Source: Gammaproteobacteria bacterium (GTDB lineage: Bacteria; Pseudomonadota; Gammaproteobacteria; Acidithiobacillales; Acidithiobacillaceae). From it: DNA of 38,496 nt. This document shows positions 36,788 to 38,496 of this stretch, in pieces. The stretch is from NCBI GenBank assembly GCA_023381645.1, contig JAMCRJ010000031.1, positions 1 through 38,496 of the forward strand, written 5' to 3'. The notes under the pieces were generated by a model. The model did not search any database and was not told the DNA's origin. It worked only from the letters and a program-made list of their open reading frames with translations. Numbering within the stretch: the first letter of the stretch is position 1; the number at the start of each line of letters is the position of its first letter. The position numbers and the translations under genes are program-made.

Positions 36788-37401
36788 CCGTACACCTCAC
36801 CTAACCTGGCTGCGGCTTCAACATCCAGTAATACCCGGCCGTATTGGAGCAGATCGGCAGGACCGATATCCTGCCATCCGGCGATACCCACTCTCGGAAA
36901 ATTCCGCAAGCCCAGAAAAAGATTCAACGGTACTTCCCCCATGACGAGCAGAACATTATCCCCTCCTGCGCGACTTAACCAGTCCCTGCCCAGGCGGCTT
37001 CGTGGTTCTCCGAAATCTTCCTGCTGAATGATTTGCAAACGATCTTGGCGTAGCAATTCCGCTAGTACGGTGCGCATTGCCCCAGCCCACATTTTCTTGT
37101 TGACCTTCTGCGTGTAGTTTTCATTTCCGCCGGGAAAAGCTCGCCCGCCACCGCGCCAGATCGGGCTGCGAATACTGCCCGAGCGAGCCCGTCCCGTACC
37201 TTTCTGTTTCCATGGTTTACGTCCACCACCGCGCACTGCCGCACGATTCTTCTGTACGGCGTTGGCCGAGCGCATGCCGGCCATCTGGGCCACCACCACC
37301 TGATGGAGCAATGCCTCGTTATAAGGCACACCAAAAACACCATCGGCGATCTCGATTTCGCTGCTTTTCCCGGTGCTCACTTCCAAGCTTTGCACTTGCA
37401 T
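36784..37401 (-). CDS. rplD: 50S ribosomal protein L4
   Basis: Tunnel protein and, in enteric bacteria, the S10-operon autorepressor. From the ATG at 37401 it has 205 residues (E. coli 201): the extended loop [40 protein letters not shown], and the globular C-terminal domain. AGGAG is seven bases before the ATG, and an in-frame start six codons upstream is rejected. It lies ten bases after rplC. Confidence 0.98.
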   Translation of the reverse strand: MQVQSLEVSTGKSSEIEIADGVFGVPYNEALLHQVVVAQMAGMRSANAVQKNRAAVRGGGRKPWKQKGTGRARSGSIRSPIWRGGGRAFPGGNENYTQKVNKKMWAGAMRTVLAELLRQDRLQIIQQEDFGEPRSRLGRDWLSRAGGDNVLLVMGEVPLNLFLGLRNFPRVGIAGWQDIGPADLLQYGRVLLDVEAAARLGEVYG

Positions 37402-37411
37402 TGTTTTTCTC

Positions 37412-38044
37412 CTAACCACGCACGGCAGGACGAATCATCACGTCCCCGTCTCGCGCACCAGGGACGGCACCCTTGATCATGAGCAGGCGACGATTGGCAT
37501 CGATGCGTACCAACTCAAGATTGAGTGTTGTGACCTGTTCTGCGCCTAGGTGTCCGGCCATTTTCTTGCCCTTGAACACGCGCCCCGGCGTCTGGCGACA
37601 ACCGATGGATCCCGGTGCACGGTGGGACAGGGAGTTACCATGACTCGCCCGGTTACTCCGGAAATTATGGCGTTTGATGGCGCCGGCAAAGCCTTTACCT
37701 TTGCTCACGCCCGACACATCCACGCGCTGCCCTTCAGCGAAAATGTCCAGATCAATGTCCATACCGCACGCATAATCAGCAGCATCCGTCACGCGGAATT
37801 CCCGTAATAGCCGCCCGGGAGCTATACCATTTTTACGAAAGTGTCCTGCCAACGCAGAGGTTACCCGCTGTGGGCGGCGCGTACCGGTTGCCACCTGCAC
37901 TGCACAGTAACCGTCAGTGGCAATATCTTTAACCTGTGCGACCGTATTCGGCGCTACATGAATGACGGTTACCGGCAGCACACGACCGTCGCCTGCAACG
38001 ATGCGCGTCATGCCCACTTTCCGTCCGATCAGGCCCATTACCAT
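37412..38044 (-). CDS. rplC: 50S ribosomal protein L3
   Basis: Early-assembly protein whose long loop reaches the peptidyl-transferase centre. It has 210 residues (E. coli 209): [40 protein letters not shown] and [20 protein letters not shown]. Gln151 in CRQTPG matches E. coli Gln150, the PrmB methylation site. AGGA is seven bases before the ATG. It lies 17 bases after rpsJ. Confidence 0.99.
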   Translation of the reverse strand: MVMGLIGRKVGMTRIVAGDGRVLPVTVIHVAPNTVAQVKDIATDGYCAVQVATGTRRPQRVTSALAGHFRKNGIAPGRLLREFRVTDAADYACGMDIDLDIFAEGQRVDVSGVSKGKGFAGAIKRHNFRSNRASHGNSLSHRAPGSIGCRQTPGRVFKGKKMAGHLGAEQVTTLNLELVRIDANRRLLMIKGAVPGARDGDVMIRPAVRG

Positions 38045-38061
38045 TGTATCGTCCTTTATAA

Positions 38062-38370
38062 TTACAGCTTGATCTCGACATCGACGCCAGCCGCCAGATC
38101 CAGTTTGATCAGGGCATCCACCGTCTTGTCGTTGGGATCGAGAATATCCAGTAAGCGCTTGTGCGTACGCTGTTCAAACTGATCACGCGCATTTTTATCC
38201 ACATGCGGCGAGCGCAAGACCGTAAAGCGTTCGATTTTTGTGGGAAGGGGAATCGGGCCACAAACACGCGCACCGGTCCGGCGTGCGGTTTCTACGATTT
38301 CCGCAGCAGAAATATCGAGCATGCGATAATCATATGATTTAAGACGGATACGAATCTTGGAACTGTCCAT
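38062..38370 (-). CDS. rpsJ: 30S ribosomal protein S10
   Basis: Head protein that also forms the NusB-NusE antitermination complex. It has 102 residues (E. coli 103): [40 protein letters not shown] and [20 protein letters not shown], the S10 signature. The ATG shares a base with the tuf stop (TAATG), leaving no S10 leader. Confidence 0.99.
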   Translation of the reverse strand: MDSSKIRIRLKSYDYRMLDISAAEIVETARRTGARVCGPIPLPTKIERFTVLRSPHVDKNARDQFEQRTHKRLLDILDPNDKTVDALIKLDLAAGVDVEIKL

Positions 38371-38496
38371 TACTCGACCACCTTGGAGACGACGCCGGCG
38401 CCAACGGTACGGCCGCCTTCGCGTACCGCAAAACGCAGACCTTCCTCCATCGCAATCGGCGCAATCAACGCGACCTTGAACAATATATTGTCGCCC
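38370..38496 (-). CDS. tuf: Elongation factor Tu, C-terminal end (runs off right edge)
   Basis: Only the last 41 codons and the TAA are in the window. They read [20 protein letters not shown] then [20 protein letters not shown] and a final Glu, the C-terminal barrel (domain 3) of EF-Tu, which delivers aminoacyl-tRNA to the ribosome. The stop overlaps the rpsJ ATG by one base. Its position just before rpsJ is the usual end of the str operon, so the str and S10 gene groups are joined here. A second tuf copy elsewhere cannot be judged. Confidence 0.96.
   Translation of the reverse strand, partial: GDNILFKVALIAPIAMEEGLRFAVREGGRTVGAGVVSKVVE

Overview
The window reads as chromosomal, mostly housekeeping DNA from a Gram-negative proteobacterium. 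Outer-membrane and periplasmic genes are present (LolA, a FadL-type porin), and the gene orders ftsK-lolA-rarA-serS, ispD-ispF-truD and tuf-S10-spc-alpha are proteobacterial. A mixture of gamma/beta-type order with adk inside the ribosomal cluster and a zinc-type S14 suggests a deep-branching lineage. Acidithiobacillus is my best guess, from general resemblance only; no marker in the window proves it. I see no tRNA, rRNA, CRISPR array, insertion sequence, prophage or recognisable defence system.

Layout. 1-6064 (minus): ftsK > lolA > FadL-like porin > rarA > serS (serS runs off the left edge). 6065-6324 is a divergent intergenic region. 6325-7875 (plus): trxB and an Smr-domain gene. 7944-10773 (minus): ispD > ispF > truD > merR-type regulator, the last apparently with its own MerR-type promoter inside the end of truD. 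10925-17808 (plus): mfd > serB, then a peroxiredoxin-glutaredoxin fusion and glutathione reductase. 17831-19576 (minus): DsrE-like protein > hypoxanthine phosphoribosyltransferase > methylthioinosine phosphorylase. 19688-20421 (minus): two small envelope or stress-type genes. 20585-22371 (minus): radC > dgkA > PAP2 phosphatase. 22404-24105 (plus): coaBC > dut, closed by a strong bidirectional terminator at 24220-24253 that is shared with the ribosomal cluster.

24271-38496 (minus) is one uninterrupted ribosomal superoperon of 30 complete genes plus the end of tuf: tuf, rpsJ, rplC, rplD, rplW, rplB, rpsS, rplV, rpsC, rplP, rpmC, rpsQ, rplN, rplX, rplE, rpsN, rpsH, rplF, rplR, rpsE, rpmD, rplO, secY, adk, infA, rpmJ, rpsM, rpsK, rpsD, rpoA, rplQ. 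Most neighbours overlap or lie within 30 bases; the largest gap (63 bases, before rpsM) carries a perfect hairpin.

How the genes work together. Thiol redox control is well represented (thioredoxin reductase, glutathione-fed peroxiredoxin with its reductase, a DsrE-like sulfur carrier). The DsrE-hpt-MTIP group couples methylthioadenosine-derived methylthioinosine to purine salvage. dgkA and the PAP2 gene, translationally coupled, probably serve lipid-carrier recycling. coaBC-dut, radC, mfd, rarA and ftsK cover cofactor supply, nucleotide hygiene, repair and chromosome segregation. The points most worth a second look are regulatory: tuf-rpsJ overlap with no S10 leader, the rpsM leader hairpin, the MerR promoter buried in truD, and a perfect 12-base inverted repeat inside a small membrane-protein gene.
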